DNA from: Marseilla massiliensis
GTDB lineage: Bacteria; Bacteroidota; Bacteroidia; Bacteroidales; Bacteroidaceae
Reading direction: 5' to 3'
DNA: 64,000 nucleotides
Assembly (NCBI RefSeq): GCF_016899955.1
Contig: NZ_JACJJL010000022.1
Location: forward strand, 1-64,000
A model generated the notes under the pieces. It saw nothing but the letters and a program-made list of their open reading frames with translations, ran no database searches and had not been told where the DNA came from. This document shows positions 17,281-26,779 of the stretch, one piece after another (position 1 is the stretch's first letter; each line of letters starts with the position of its first letter). Both the position numbers and the translations under genes were made by a program.

Positions 17281-19746
17281 ATGAAAAGAATACTATCCTT
17301 GATGTTGGCATCCGCACTGGCCGCAACGGGCGTGCGGGCGCAGGGGCACACGCTGTGGTACGACCGTCCGGCCATGACCTGGACCCAGGCCCTGCCCGTG
17401 GGCAACGGCCGCCTGGGCGGCATGGTGTTCGGCAACCCGGCCGTCGAGCGGGTGCAACTAAACGAAGAGACCATCTGGGCGGGCCAGCCCAACTTCACGC
17501 TCAACCCAAGGGCCAAGGGCGCGCTGCCCCGGGTGCGCAGCCTCATAGCCGAAGGCAAGTACCGCGAGGCGCAAAACCTGGCCGACGCCAGCATCATGCC
17601 CGGGGCCAACCGCAACAGCGGCATGCCCTACCAGACGTTCGGCGACCTTTACATATCCATGCCCGGCCACGGCAGTTACACCGGCTACCGCCGCGAACTG
17701 AGCCTCGACTCGGCCCTGTCGGTGGTGTCTTACACCGTCGGCGGGGTGAGCTACCGCCGCGAGACCATAGCCACACTGGGCCCGGGCGACAACGTGGTGG
17801 CCGTGAGGCTCACGGCGTCGAAGCCCGGCATGATCACTTTCACGGCCTGCCTCACCTCGCCCCACCACGACGTGATAACGCGGTCTGAAGGCGGCGAAGT
17901 GACCCTGAGCGGCGTCACCTCGCGCCATGAGGGGCTGAAGAGCCTCGTGAGGTTCCAGGGCCGCATGGCCGCCGACGTGAGTGGGGGCACCGTCACCAGC
18001 TCCGGCGGGGTGATATCGGTGAGCGGGGCCGACGAGGCTGTGGTCTACGTGAGCATTGCCACCAACGTGAAAAGCTACGACGACGTGAGCGCCGACGAGC
18101 AGGAGCGCACGCGCAACGGTCTGCGGGCTGCCATGGCAAAGGGCTACGCGGCGCTGCGCAAGGCGCATCTCGGGGTGTTCACCGGGTACATGGGCCGCGT
18201 GAAACTCGACCTCGGCCCCGACCGCTTCCCCTCCGTGCCCACTGACAGGCGCATAGCCGACTTTGCCGCCACGGCCGACCCGTGGCTCGTGGCCACCTAC
18301 TTCCAGTTTGGCCGCTACCTGCTGATATGCTCGTCGCAGCCCGGCACCCAGCCGGCAACGCTGCAGGGGATATGGAACGACAAGATGCTGCCATCGTGGG
18401 ACAGCAAGTACACCACCAACATAAACCTCGAAATGAACTACTGGCCCGCCGAGCCCACCAACCTGACCGAGCTCAGCGGCCCGCTCTTCGACCTCATCGG
18501 CGACCTCACCGTCACCGGGGCGCGCACGGCACGCGAGATGTACGGCGCCGACGGATGGGTGCTGCACCACAACACCGACCTGTGGCGCGCCACCTGGCCG
18601 ATAGACCGTGCCTCGGCCGGGATGTGGATGATGGGCGGCGCCTGGCTCTGCCGCCACATATGGGAACACTACCTTTACACCGCCGACGTGCAGTTCCTTG
18701 AGCGCTACTGGCCTGCCATGCTGGGCGCGGCCACGTTTTTCGAGCAGACCATGGTGCGCGAGCCAAGGCACGGGTGGCTCGTGGTGAGCCCCTCGGTGTC
18801 GCCCGAGAACTCGCCGCGCAAGGGAGTGCCGCTCAACTGGGGCGTGACCATGGACAACCAGCTGCTGTTCGAGCTCTTCCACTCGGTGGCCGCAGCGGGC
18901 GAGGCACTGGACGCCGCCCCAGACCGGTACACCCGCTTCGGCGCGCTGGCCGACTCGCTCGCGCCCATGCAGATAGGCTCGTGGGGGCAGCTGCAAGAGT
19001 GGATGGACGACTGGGACAACCCCGACGACCACCACCGCCACGTGTCTCATCTATACGGGCTTTACCCCGGCAGCCAGATATCGCCATACCGCACGCCCGA
19101 GCTCTTTGCCGCCGCGCGCACGTCGCTCGAGCACCGCGGCGACGTGAGCACGGGGTGGTCGATGGGCTGGAAGGTGTGCTTCTGGGCCCGACTGCTCGAC
19201 GGCGACCATGCCATGAAGCTCATCACCGACCAGCTGACGCTCTCGCCCGACACCTTCCTCGTGGTGGGCGACGTGAAGCAACGGGGCGGCACATACCCCA
19301 ACATGTTCGACGCCCACCCGCCGTTCCAGATCGACGGCAACTTCGGGTGCACCGCCGGCATTGCCGAGATGCTGCTCCAGAGCCACGACGGCTTTGTATA
19401 CCTGCTGCCTGCGCTGCCCTCGGCGTGGCCCGACGGCTCTGTCAGCGGGCTCGTGGCGCGCGGCGGCTTCGTGGTCGACATGGCCTGGAAGCACGGCCGG
19501 CTCACCCGCCTTGCCGTGCACTCGCGCCTCGGCGGCAACCTGCGGCTGCGCTCTGCCGTGCCGCTCAAGGCCAAGGGGCTGGGCCGGGCGCGCGGCGACA
19601 ACCCCAACTGGCTGTTCGCCCTGCCTGCCACGCCGGCGCCCCTGATAAGCGAAAAGGCCGAGGTGGCCGTCCCGAGGCTGCCCAAGACCTATCTCTACGA
19701 CCTGCCCACAGAGCCCGGGCAGACCTATGTGATAGTGGCCCGCTGA
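17281..19746 (+). CDS. GH95 family alpha-L-fucosidase/alpha-L-galactosidase
   Basis: An 821-residue exported glycoside hydrolase. A signal peptide (MKRILSLMLASALAATGVRA) is followed by the GH95 N-terminal domain (LWYDRPAMTWTQALPVGNGR, NEETIWAGQPN) and the (alpha/alpha)6 catalytic domain. Family motifs are present: NINLEMNYWP (about 380-388), HHNTDLWR (429-436) and SPSVSPENSPR with Glu509 in the place of the general acid of AfcA. FQIDGNFGC lies near residue 685. GH95 enzymes remove alpha-1,2-fucose or, in pectin systems, L-galactose; the sequence alone does not decide which. It is followed after 73 bases by the GH140-like gene, suggesting cotranscription. GTTTAAAC lies 10 bases before the start. 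Confidence 0.92.
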   Translation: MKRILSLMLASALAATGVRAQGHTLWYDRPAMTWTQALPVGNGRLGGMVFGNPAVERVQLNEETIWAGQPNFTLNPRAKGALPRVRSLIAEGKYREAQNLADASIMPGANRNSGMPYQTFGDLYISMPGHGSYTGYRRELSLDSALSVVSYTVGGVSYRRETIATLGPGDNVVAVRLTASKPGMITFTACLTSPHHDVITRSEGGEVTLSGVTSRHEGLKSLVRFQGRMAADVSGGTVTSSGGVISVSGADEAVVYVSIATNVKSYDDVSADEQERTRNGLRAAMAKGYAALRKAHLGVFTGYMGRVKLDLGPDRFPSVPTDRRIADFAATADPWLVATYFQFGRYLLICSSQPGTQPATLQGIWNDKMLPSWDSKYTTNINLEMNYWPAEPTNLTELSGPLFDLIGDLTVTGARTAREMYGADGWVLHHNTDLWRATWPIDRASAGMWMMGGAWLCRHIWEHYLYTADVQFLERYWPAMLGAATFFEQTMVREPRHGWLVVSPSVSPENSPRKGVPLNWGVTMDNQLLFELFHSVAAAGEALDAAPDRYTRFGALADSLAPMQIGSWGQLQEWMDDWDNPDDHHRHVSHLYGLYPGSQISPYRTPELFAAARTSLEHRGDVSTGWSMGWKVCFWARLLDGDHAMKLITDQLTLSPDTFLVVGDVKQRGGTYPNMFDAHPPFQIDGNFGCTAGIAEMLLQSHDGFVYLLPALPSAWPDGSVSGLVARGGFVVDMAWKHGRLTRLAVHSRLGGNLRLRSAVPLKAKGLGRARGDNPNWLFALPATPAPLISEKAEVAVPRLPKTYLYDLPTEPGQTYVIVAR

Positions 19747-19819
19747 CGCCGCCTGGCCGGCGGGAGGGCCTGGCGCCCGTTCCCGAATATACTGATTGAC
19801 TGAAAAAACAATTGGCGCC

Positions 19820-21268
19820 ATGCGCAGACTATATGTCATCACCATCCTTTTCATTGCCGCCCTGTGCTCCGTGGCGGCCGGCAACAAACCCTCGCCCGTG
19901 GCCCGCCTGGCGGTGTCGGCCAACGGACGCTTCCTCCAGTACGCCGACGGCCGCCCCTTCTTCTGGCTTGCCGACACGGGGTGGCTGCTGCCCGAGCGGC
20001 TCAACCGCGACGAGGCGGCTTACTATCTCGACCGCCTGGCCGCCGCCGGCTACAATGTGGTGCAGGTTCAAGTGATAAACGCCATCCCCGCCTTCAACGC
20101 CTACGGGCAGATGTCGATGCCCGACGGCTTCAACTTCGAGGCCGCTGACCCTCCTGGGGTGTACAGTTACTGGGACCATCTCGACTATATAGTAGACCAG
20201 GCCGCCCGCCGCGGCATCTTCGTAGGCATGGTCTGTATATGGGGCGGCATGGTGAAAGCCGGGCTGATGGACGCCGACGAGGCCCGCGCCTACGGCCGTT
20301 TCCTGGCCTCGCGCTACAAGGACAAGCCCAACATAGTGTGGATAATGGGCGGCGACATACAGGGCGACATACGCACGGAGGTGTGGGACGCGCTGGCCAC
20401 CACCATAAAGTCGGCAGACAGCAACCACCTGATGACCTTCCACCCCCGCGGCCGCTACACCTCGGCCCGGTGGTTCAACGACCGCCGGTGGCTCGACTTC
20501 AACATGTTCCAGAGCGGCCACCGGCGCTACGGGCAGCGCATGGGAAACAAGGATTACCCCATTCCCGACGGCACGGAGGAAGACAACTGGATGTACGTAG
20601 ACTCGACATGGAAGCACAAGCCGCTCAAGCCTGTGCTCGACGGCGAGCCGTCTTACGAAGACATACCGCAGGGATTGCACGACGGCCGGGAGCCCCGCTG
20701 GCAGGCTTCCGACGTGAGGCGCTATGCCTACTGGTCGGTGTTTGCCGGCTCGTGCGGCCACACCTACGGCCACAACGCCATCATGCAGTTTGCCAAGCCC
20801 GGCGTGGCCGGGGCCTACTTTGCCGACGGAGCGGCCAAGCCGTGGTACAAGGCGCTCGACGACCCGGGCTTCAACCAGATGAAATACCTTAAGCACCTCA
20901 TGCTGGCCGTGCCTTACTTCGACCGCGTGCCCGACCAGGGCATAGTGCAGGGCAACGGCACCCGCCACGACCGCCTGGCCGCCACGCGGGGCCGCGACTA
21001 CCTGATGGTGTACAACTGCACGGGCCGCGACATGGCCGTCGACCTGGGGCGCATATCCGGCGAGAGCAAGCGCGTGTGGTGGATGGACGCCGCCACGGGC
21101 CGCCTGGCATACCTGGGAGAGCACTCCGGCGGCGTGCGCACATTCAGGTACCACGGCAGCGGCGACGGCGTGCTCATTGCCATCGACTCGGCCAAGGGCT
21201 ACATATCGCCCTCGCAGCAGTCGATAGTGGCCGCCGCGGCGCCCGCCGAGAAAGACCTCACCGAATAG
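19820..21268 (+). CDS. DUF4038/GH140-like glycoside hydrolase
   Basis: A 482-residue exported protein. The start is set at MRRLYVITILFIAALCSVAAG (19820), where a signal peptide begins, rather than the open ATG at 19796. The catalytic barrel shows the DUF4038 signature (NGRFLQYADGRPFFWLADTGW, YYLDRLAAAGYNVVQVQV, KPNIVWIMGGD, KPVLDGEPSYED). The C-terminal part (about 400-470, YNCTGRDMAVDLGRISGESK) resembles the collagen-binding-like domain often found after it. Characterised GH140 members are apiosidases acting on rhamnogalacturonan II. Together with GH95 and GH78 neighbours this points to pectin or another plant polysaccharide, which is inference. Confidence 0.85.
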   Translation: MRRLYVITILFIAALCSVAAGNKPSPVARLAVSANGRFLQYADGRPFFWLADTGWLLPERLNRDEAAYYLDRLAAAGYNVVQVQVINAIPAFNAYGQMSMPDGFNFEAADPPGVYSYWDHLDYIVDQAARRGIFVGMVCIWGGMVKAGLMDADEARAYGRFLASRYKDKPNIVWIMGGDIQGDIRTEVWDALATTIKSADSNHLMTFHPRGRYTSARWFNDRRWLDFNMFQSGHRRYGQRMGNKDYPIPDGTEEDNWMYVDSTWKHKPLKPVLDGEPSYEDIPQGLHDGREPRWQASDVRRYAYWSVFAGSCGHTYGHNAIMQFAKPGVAGAYFADGAAKPWYKALDDPGFNQMKYLKHLMLAVPYFDRVPDQGIVQGNGTRHDRLAATRGRDYLMVYNCTGRDMAVDLGRISGESKRVWWMDAATGRLAYLGEHSGGVRTFRYHGSGDGVLIAIDSAKGYISPSQQSIVAAAAPAEKDLTE

Positions 21269-21296
21269 GGAGCACCGCGCCGGCACCCGCCGCCCG

Positions 21297-21376
21297 CCGC
21301 AAAACGGGCCGTACGGCCGGTTGAAACGGCCCGTATCAGACAGCCATACGGGCCGTTTTGCAATGCCAAACGGGCC
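21297..21376. repeat. 22-bp dyad repeat array C
   Basis: Units start at 21306, 21328 and 21350, with a partial unit after 21372. The third unit (GGGCCGT then TTTGCAATGCCAAAC) is close to the family consensus. It lies between the GH140-like stop and the GH78 start. Confidence 0.9.
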
Positions 21377-21435
21377 CCATGGCGGGCCACGGCGGCTGCC
21401 GCCTGACAGTTGACAATTGCCAACCTATAAATGAC

Positions 21436-24400
21436 ATGACACAAATGAAAACATCTTCCAGAATATTTTCTTTGATGGCCGCGCAGCTGCTGTGGCTGCA
21501 GGCCATGGCCGGCGTGGCCGTGGGCGGGCTGCTCACCGAGGGCATGGAGAGCCCCCTGGGCCTCGACACGGCCACGCCGCGCTTCTCGTGGGCCATAACC
21601 TCGGATGGCGAGGGGGTGATACAGACGGCCTACCAGATAGAGGTGGCCTCCGACTCGGCGCTGCTTTGCCGCGGCGGGGCCGACCTGTGGCGCACGGGCC
21701 GGGTGGAGTCGGCCCGCCAGCTGTGGGTGGGCTACGGCGGCCGCCGCCTGCGTAGCAACAGCCGCGGGTGGTGGCGTGTGCGCGTGTTCACCAACCGCGG
21801 GGCGTCGGCATGGAGCCGTCCGCAGCAGTTTGGCATAGGCCTGCTGGGCGAGACCGCATGGCGCGGCCGCTGGATAGGGCTCGAACAGCTCATGCCCGGC
21901 GAGCGCCGCGGACTGCACACCCGCCTGGCCGCACGCTACCTGCGCCGCGAGTTCCGCCTCGGCGGCAAGCCCGTGAGGCGGGCCACGGCCTACGTTGCCG
22001 GCCTGGGACTCTACCGCCTGTATGTCAACGGGCGCGAGGTGGGCGCGCGCGATGTGCTCAAGCCCGCGCCGTCAGACTACCGCAAGACTGTCTATTACAA
22101 CGCCTACGACGTGACTGGCTGCCTTGACACGCTCACGGCCGTGGGCATAGTGCTGGGCAACGGCCGCTACTTCCCAATGCGGCAAGACAAGCCCTGGAAG
22201 ACGCCCGTGTTCGGACTGCCCTCCTGTCGGGTGAACATCATCGTGGAATATGCCGACGGCAGCACGCAGAGGCTGGTGAGCGACGAGAGCTGGAAGGTGA
22301 CCGCCGCCGGCCCGATACGCGCCAACAACGAGTACGACGGCGAGGAATACGACGCCCGCATGGAGCTCGGCGGATGGACGATGCCCGGATACGACGACTC
22401 CGGGTGGGGCGCGGCCCGGCGCTCTGCCGTGCCCACGGGCACACTGCGCGGCCAGATGACGCCCGCCATGGCGGCCCGTCCGTCGGGCAGGGCCCGTCTG
22501 GCGGGTCGCACCGGGGGCGGCGTGGTGCTCGACTTCGGGCGCAACATGGCCGGGTGGGTGGCCTTCGTGCCGCGGGGCAGGGCCGGCGACACCATCAGGG
22601 TGCGCTATGCCGAGAGGCTCAACGCCGACGGCACGCTCTACACGGCCAACCTGCGCGACGCCCGTTCGGAAGACATCTATGTGTGCTCGGGCCGCGACAC
22701 GGCGCTGTGGCAGCCGTCGTTTGTTTACCACGGCTTCCGCTATGTCGAGGTAGAGGGCATGGACGGCGTCGGCCCCGGGGCGTTCACGGCCTACAGCGTG
22801 GCCGACAGGATGGGGCGGCAGGGCACGTTTGCCTGTTCCGACTATACGCTCACGCGGGTGGTCGAGGCCGCCCGGAGGGGCATAGAGAGCAACTACAAGG
22901 GCATGCCCGTCGACTGCCCGCAGCGCAACGAGCGCCAGCCGTGGCTCGGCGACCGCACGGCCGGGTCGCTCGGCGAGAGCCGCCTGTTCGACTGCGGCCG
23001 CCTTTACGCCAAGTGGGTGCGCGACATCTGCGAGGCGCAACGCGAAGACGGGTGCATCCCCGACGTGGCCCCGGCGTTCTGGAACTACTACACCGACGAC
23101 GTGACGTGGCCCGCTGCACTGCCCATGGTGTGCGACATGCTGCTCGAGAGGCAGGCCGACACGCTGTCGGTGAGCCGGGCCTACCCGGCCATGGCGCGCT
23201 GGATGCGCCACATTGCCGCCACTTACAGCCGCGACGGGCTGATAACCAAAGACAAGTATGGCGACTGGTGCGTGCCGCCCGAGTCGCCGCGGCTCATACA
23301 CAGCAAAGACCCCGCCCGCCAGACCGACGGCACCCTCATTGCCACGGCCTACGCCATACGCTGCCTCGGGCTGCTCGAGAAGTTTGCGCGACTGCAGGGC
23401 CTCGAGGCCGACGCGGCAGAGTGGGCCGCACGGCGCAGCGGCATGGCCGCGGCGTTCAACCGCCGCTTCCTCACCGCCAAGAGGGGCACGTCGGCCGTGC
23501 CGGGCCATCCGCTCTATCCCGACAGCGTGTTCTACGGCAACAACACGGCCACTGCCAACATCCTGCCGCTGGCTTTCGGCATCGCACCCGACAGCCTGCG
23601 CGCCGAGATAGCCAAGAATGTGGTGGCCAACATCGTCACCGTCAACCGCGGGCGGATACCTACGGGCGTGATAGGCACGTCGTGGCTGCTGGGCACACTG
23701 ACCGACAACGGCTTTGCCGACGTGGCCTGCATGCTGGCCACCAACCGCGATTACCCCTCGTGGGGCTACATGGTTGGGCGCGGGGCGACCACAATCTGGG
23801 AGCTGTGGAACGGCGACACGGCCGACCCCGCCATGAACAGCGGCAACCACGTCATGCTGCTCGGCGACCTGCTTGAGTGGTGCTTCGGCCGCCTGGCCGG
23901 CATAGGCATAGAGGCGGGAGGCTCGCACTACAGGTTTGAGCTTGCCCGACAGCTGCTGGTGGACAGCGTGGCGGCCAGCTGCCCCACGCCCTACGGCACG
24001 GTGTCGAGCCGGTGGCGGGTGGACGGCGGGCGCCTCGAGTGGACGGTAGAGGTGCCGTGCAACACAACGGCCGACGTGTGCCTGCCCGGAGGCGGCACAA
24101 GGCGGGTGGGCTCGGGGCGCCACCGTTTCAGCGTGGACTTGCCCACGGCGTCTGCCGCCATAGCCGGGGCTGAGTTCCTGTACACCTCGGCTCCCTTTGC
24201 CGAGTGCCACGCGGCCACCATCGCCGAGACCCGCCGGGGCGACCTCGTGGCGGCATACTTCGGCGGCACGAAGGAGCGCAACCCCGACGTATGCATCTGG
24301 GTGAGCCGCAAGGAGAAGGGCTCCGACAGGTGGACGGAGCCCGTGCTGGCGGCCGACGGGGTGTTTGAGCTTGGCTCGGCCGACGCGGAGCTGGCCGGGA

Positions 24401-25284
24401 TTACAGACTCCACTACCGATGCCGCGGCCGGCCCCGTGCTGCCGGGCCACGGCGGCGGCGTGCTGAAACGCAAGGCTTGCTGGAACCCCGTGCTCTTCGA
24501 GATGCCCGACGGCGAGCTCTGGCTCTTCTTCAAGATAGGCCTGCGCGTGGCCGACTGGACGGGCTGGGTGGTCAAGTCGGCCGACGGGGGGCGCACGTGG
24601 GGCCGCCGCGAGCCGCTGCCCAAGGGCTTCCTCGGCCCTGTGAAGAACAAGCCAGTGATGGAGGGCGGGCGCCTCGTGTGCGGCTCTAGCACCGAGACGG
24701 GAGGCTGGAAGCTGCATTTCGAGATATACGACCCCGCCACCGGCGAGTGGACTTACGTGGGGCCGATAGCCGCCGACGAGGCCCCGCGCACCGAAGACAC
24801 TTCCGACGTGAAGCCCATCGACTGCATACAGCCGTCGATACTGCGCCTGGCCGACGGGCGGCTGAAGGTGCTCTGCCGCACGCGCAACGGCCGCCTGGCC
24901 ACGTCGGAGAGCGCCGACGGAGGGCTTACGTGGAGCCGCGTGAGGCTGACCGACCTGCCCAACAACCAGTCGGGCACCGACGCGGTGACGCTGGCCGACG
25001 GCCGCCACGTGCTGGTTTACAACGACTTTGCCACCCTGCCCGGCACCAAGAAAGGGCCGCGCACGCCGCTCAGCGTGGCCATCAGCGCCGACGGCGAGCA
25101 CTGGAGCCACCTGCTCACGCTCGAAGACAGCCCCGTGGGCGAATATTCATACCCGGCCGTGATACAGGGCAGCGACGGCATGCTGCACTGCGTCTACACG
25201 TGGCGACGGCGGCGGGTGGCCTACAGGCGCATCGACCCCGACGGCGTGCAGCCCGGGCGCAGCGCCTCGGTGGGTCGGCGGTGA
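21436..25284 (+). CDS. GH78 alpha-L-rhamnosidase fused to a sialidase-like (BNR) domain
   Basis: A 1282-residue exported enzyme. MTQMKTSSRIFSLMAAQLLW begins a signal peptide; the frame upstream of 21436 is repeat DNA. Residues about 30-905 follow the GH78 layout: Ig-like N-terminus (LTEGMESPLGLDTATPRFSW), rhamnose-binding-like module (ATAYVAGLGLYRLYVNG), and the (alpha/alpha)6 domain with MPVDCPQRNERQPWLGD (Asp493-Glu499) and TTIWELWNGD. Residues about 914-1282 form a second catalytic-type fold of the sialidase/BNR family (APFAECHAATIAETRRGDLVAAYFGG), with Asp-box motifs SADGGRTWG (about 1048), SADGGLTWS (about 1159) and ISADGEHWS (about 1217). GH78 removes alpha-linked rhamnose; the partner domain's substrate is unknown. 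Confidence 0.9.
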   Translation: MTQMKTSSRIFSLMAAQLLWLQAMAGVAVGGLLTEGMESPLGLDTATPRFSWAITSDGEGVIQTAYQIEVASDSALLCRGGADLWRTGRVESARQLWVGYGGRRLRSNSRGWWRVRVFTNRGASAWSRPQQFGIGLLGETAWRGRWIGLEQLMPGERRGLHTRLAARYLRREFRLGGKPVRRATAYVAGLGLYRLYVNGREVGARDVLKPAPSDYRKTVYYNAYDVTGCLDTLTAVGIVLGNGRYFPMRQDKPWKTPVFGLPSCRVNIIVEYADGSTQRLVSDESWKVTAAGPIRANNEYDGEEYDARMELGGWTMPGYDDSGWGAARRSAVPTGTLRGQMTPAMAARPSGRARLAGRTGGGVVLDFGRNMAGWVAFVPRGRAGDTIRVRYAERLNADGTLYTANLRDARSEDIYVCSGRDTALWQPSFVYHGFRYVEVEGMDGVGPGAFTAYSVADRMGRQGTFACSDYTLTRVVEAARRGIESNYKGMPVDCPQRNERQPWLGDRTAGSLGESRLFDCGRLYAKWVRDICEAQREDGCIPDVAPAFWNYYTDDVTWPAALPMVCDMLLERQADTLSVSRAYPAMARWMRHIAATYSRDGLITKDKYGDWCVPPESPRLIHSKDPARQTDGTLIATAYAIRCLGLLEKFARLQGLEADAAEWAARRSGMAAAFNRRFLTAKRGTSAVPGHPLYPDSVFYGNNTATANILPLAFGIAPDSLRAEIAKNVVANIVTVNRGRIPTGVIGTSWLLGTLTDNGFADVACMLATNRDYPSWGYMVGRGATTIWELWNGDTADPAMNSGNHVMLLGDLLEWCFGRLAGIGIEAGGSHYRFELARQLLVDSVAASCPTPYGTVSSRWRVDGGRLEWTVEVPCNTTADVCLPGGGTRRVGSGRHRFSVDLPTASAAIAGAEFLYTSAPFAECHAATIAETRRGDLVAAYFGGTKERNPDVCIWVSRKEKGSDRWTEPVLAADGVFELGSADAELAGITDSTTDAAAGPVLPGHGGGVLKRKACWNPVLFEMPDGELWLFFKIGLRVADWTGWVVKSADGGRTWGRREPLPKGFLGPVKNKPVMEGGRLVCGSSTETGGWKLHFEIYDPATGEWTYVGPIAADEAPRTEDTSDVKPIDCIQPSILRLADGRLKVLCRTRNGRLATSESADGGLTWSRVRLTDLPNNQSGTDAVTLADGRHVLVYNDFATLPGTKKGPRTPLSVAISADGEHWSHLLTLEDSPVGEYSYPAVIQGSDGMLHCVYTWRRRRVAYRRIDPDGVQPGRSASVGRR

Positions 25285-25303
25285 ACAGTTGCCGCGCCGG
25301 AAC

Positions 25304-25388
25304 GGCCCGTATTGGAATGCAAAACAGCCCGTATGGCAATGCCATACGGGCTGTTTTGCCACCCGGCGGAGGCTGTTTTGCAACGCCC
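25304..25388. repeat. 22-bp dyad repeat array D
   Basis: Units start at 25304, 25326, 25348 and 25370. The GGCCCGT/AGCCCGT and GGGCTGT cores alternate with ATGCAAAAC-type halves. The array fills the convergent gap between the GH78 gene and the outer-membrane protein gene. Confidence 0.9.
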
Positions 25389-25427
25389 TGTGCCACAGGT
25401 GGTTGGGCCGTGCGGGCCGAAGCCTGC

Positions 25428-26063
25428 TCAGAGCCTTACCCTGTAGCCCAGCGTAATCCACAGCGACCTGTTCCTGGTGCTGCCCAGCGGCGGGCACACC
25501 TTGGACAGCCCGAACACGTAGCTGGCGCTTAGCACCACGTTGCAGTATTCCACCGATGCCCCCACGGGTATGCTCCAGTCTTCGGCCGAATACAGGTCGG
25601 GCGTCACCCCGATGTCGGCCCCCGACATGCAGTTGTCGTCGATGAGGCGCGAATACTGCACCCCGGCGTGCACCCCCAGCCAGTCGGTGACGTAATAGTG
25701 GGCCGTCAGCGGTATGCTCAGATACTTCAGCCGCGTCTTGATGTCAGCCTCCGGCACGTTCTTCACCCTGTCGCCCTGCTCCGAATACAGCAGCCCGAGC
25801 CGCGCCCCGAGCCTGCCGGTCACCATGTACTCGGCCTCCAGCCCGGCGGTGAGCCCCGCCTTGCTCGAGCTTTCCATCGTAGCGGCCTGTTTGGTGTTGC
25901 CGATGAGCACGTCGTAGTCCGACAGTCGCGACACGTTGACGCCCGCCTGGGGCAACAGGAAAATGTCGCCGCGCTGCTTCTGTGCCGCAGCTTCCTGTGC
26001 GGCCACGGCCATGAGTCCTGCCGCCAGCACGCCGGCAGCAGCCTTGCTAATCCATTTGTCCAT
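25428..26063 (-). CDS. Outer-membrane beta-barrel protein (porin-like family)
   Basis: A 211-residue protein. It starts at MDKWISKAAAGVLAAGLMAVAAQ, a signal peptide; the longer frame to 26135 has no leader-like sequence. The mature part has alternating strands of a small outer-membrane barrel (FLLPQAGVNVSRL, GLTAGLEAEYMV, LGARLGLLYSEQG, LKYLSIPLTAHYY, LGVHAGVQYSRL) and ends in an aromatic/hydrophobic strand (SLWITLGYRVRL). It matches the outer membrane protein beta-barrel family common in Bacteroidetes. The role is unknown. It converges on the GH78 gene and diverges from rimP. Confidence 0.8.
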   Translation of the reverse strand: MDKWISKAAAGVLAAGLMAVAAQEAAAQKQRGDIFLLPQAGVNVSRLSDYDVLIGNTKQAATMESSSKAGLTAGLEAEYMVTGRLGARLGLLYSEQGDRVKNVPEADIKTRLKYLSIPLTAHYYVTDWLGVHAGVQYSRLIDDNCMSGADIGVTPDLYSAEDWSIPVGASVEYCNVVLSASYVFGLSKVCPPLGSTRNRSLWITLGYRVRL

Positions 26064-26214
26064 AAATATATAGAGTACGTTAAGTAGTCTTTCCGTTATT
26101 GTAGATAAACGCCCCGAGCCACTTTTTATTGCCACCTGGTGGGCCTAAAAAGGGCGCGGGGCGTTACGAAAAGGATAAAATGCGGATAAAGACGCGCTTT
26201 TTCTGCCCTTATGC

Positions 26215-26245
26215 TTGCGTATGAGCAGAATTATTAGTACCTTTG
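26215..26245 (+). promoter_or_regulatory. rimP-nusA-infB operon promoter
   Basis: TTG at 26215-26217 is followed after 20 bases by TACCTTTG at 26238-26245. The transcript would start near 26252, 57 nt before rimP. A short inverted element (GAGGGGCTT...AAAGCTCCTC, about 26260-26285) lies in the leader. Confidence 0.7.
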
Positions 26246-26308
26246 CAGCGTTCAGTGGAATGAGGGGCTTCGCGAAAGCTCCTCATTTTATTTTAATGAC
26301 ACGACTAT

Positions 26309-26776
26309 ATGATTGACAAGAATGCAGTAAAGACAATCGTCGAAGAGTGGTTGGAAGGCAACGAGTACTTCCTCGTTGACGTCAGCATCGAGCCCGACAA
26401 CCGCATCGTTGTAGAGATTGACCACGCCGACGGGGTGTGGATTGAGGATTGCGCAGAGCTGAGCCGCCACCTGCAGGAGAGGCTCGGCGCAGAGCTTGAC
26501 GACTACGAGCTCGAGGTGGGCTCTGCTGGCATCGGCCAGCCTTTCAAGGTGGCGCAGCAGTATGCCATCCACGTGGGCAAGGACGTCGAGGTGATGGACG
26601 CCGGCGGCAAGAAGGTGCAAGGCGTTCTCAAGAGCGTCGACGGCAGCTCCTTCGTGGTCACGGTCAGGGAAAAGCAGCGTGTCGAGGGCAAGAAGCGCCC
26701 CGTCATCGTGGATGTGGACAAGGCATTTGACATGGACAACGTGAAATATACAAAATACCTATTAAGTTTCAAATAA
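26309..26776 (+). CDS. rimP: Ribosome maturation factor RimP
   Basis: A 155-residue cytoplasmic protein that assists 30S subunit assembly. The N-terminal alpha/beta domain is seen as YFLVDVSIEPDNRIVVEIDHADGV, followed by the family motif EDCAELSRHLQERL. The Sm-like C-terminal domain has VGKDVEVMDAGGKKVQGVLKSVD. It is the first gene of rimP-nusA-infB, with nusA starting 3 bases after the stop; this gene order is conserved across bacteria and supports the call. Confidence 0.95.
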   Translation: MIDKNAVKTIVEEWLEGNEYFLVDVSIEPDNRIVVEIDHADGVWIEDCAELSRHLQERLGAELDDYELEVGSAGIGQPFKVAQQYAIHVGKDVEVMDAGGKKVQGVLKSVDGSSFVVTVREKQRVEGKKRPVIVDVDKAFDMDNVKYTKYLLSFK

Positions 26777-26779
26777 ACT

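Noticed and set aside
22072..25110. A 1012-codon open frame on the minus strand inside the GH78 gene, and similar long antisense frames elsewhere
   Set aside because: High GC content at third positions removes stop codons on the opposite strand. These frames have no domains, are rich in His, Arg, Ala and Gly, and lie wholly under convincing genes.
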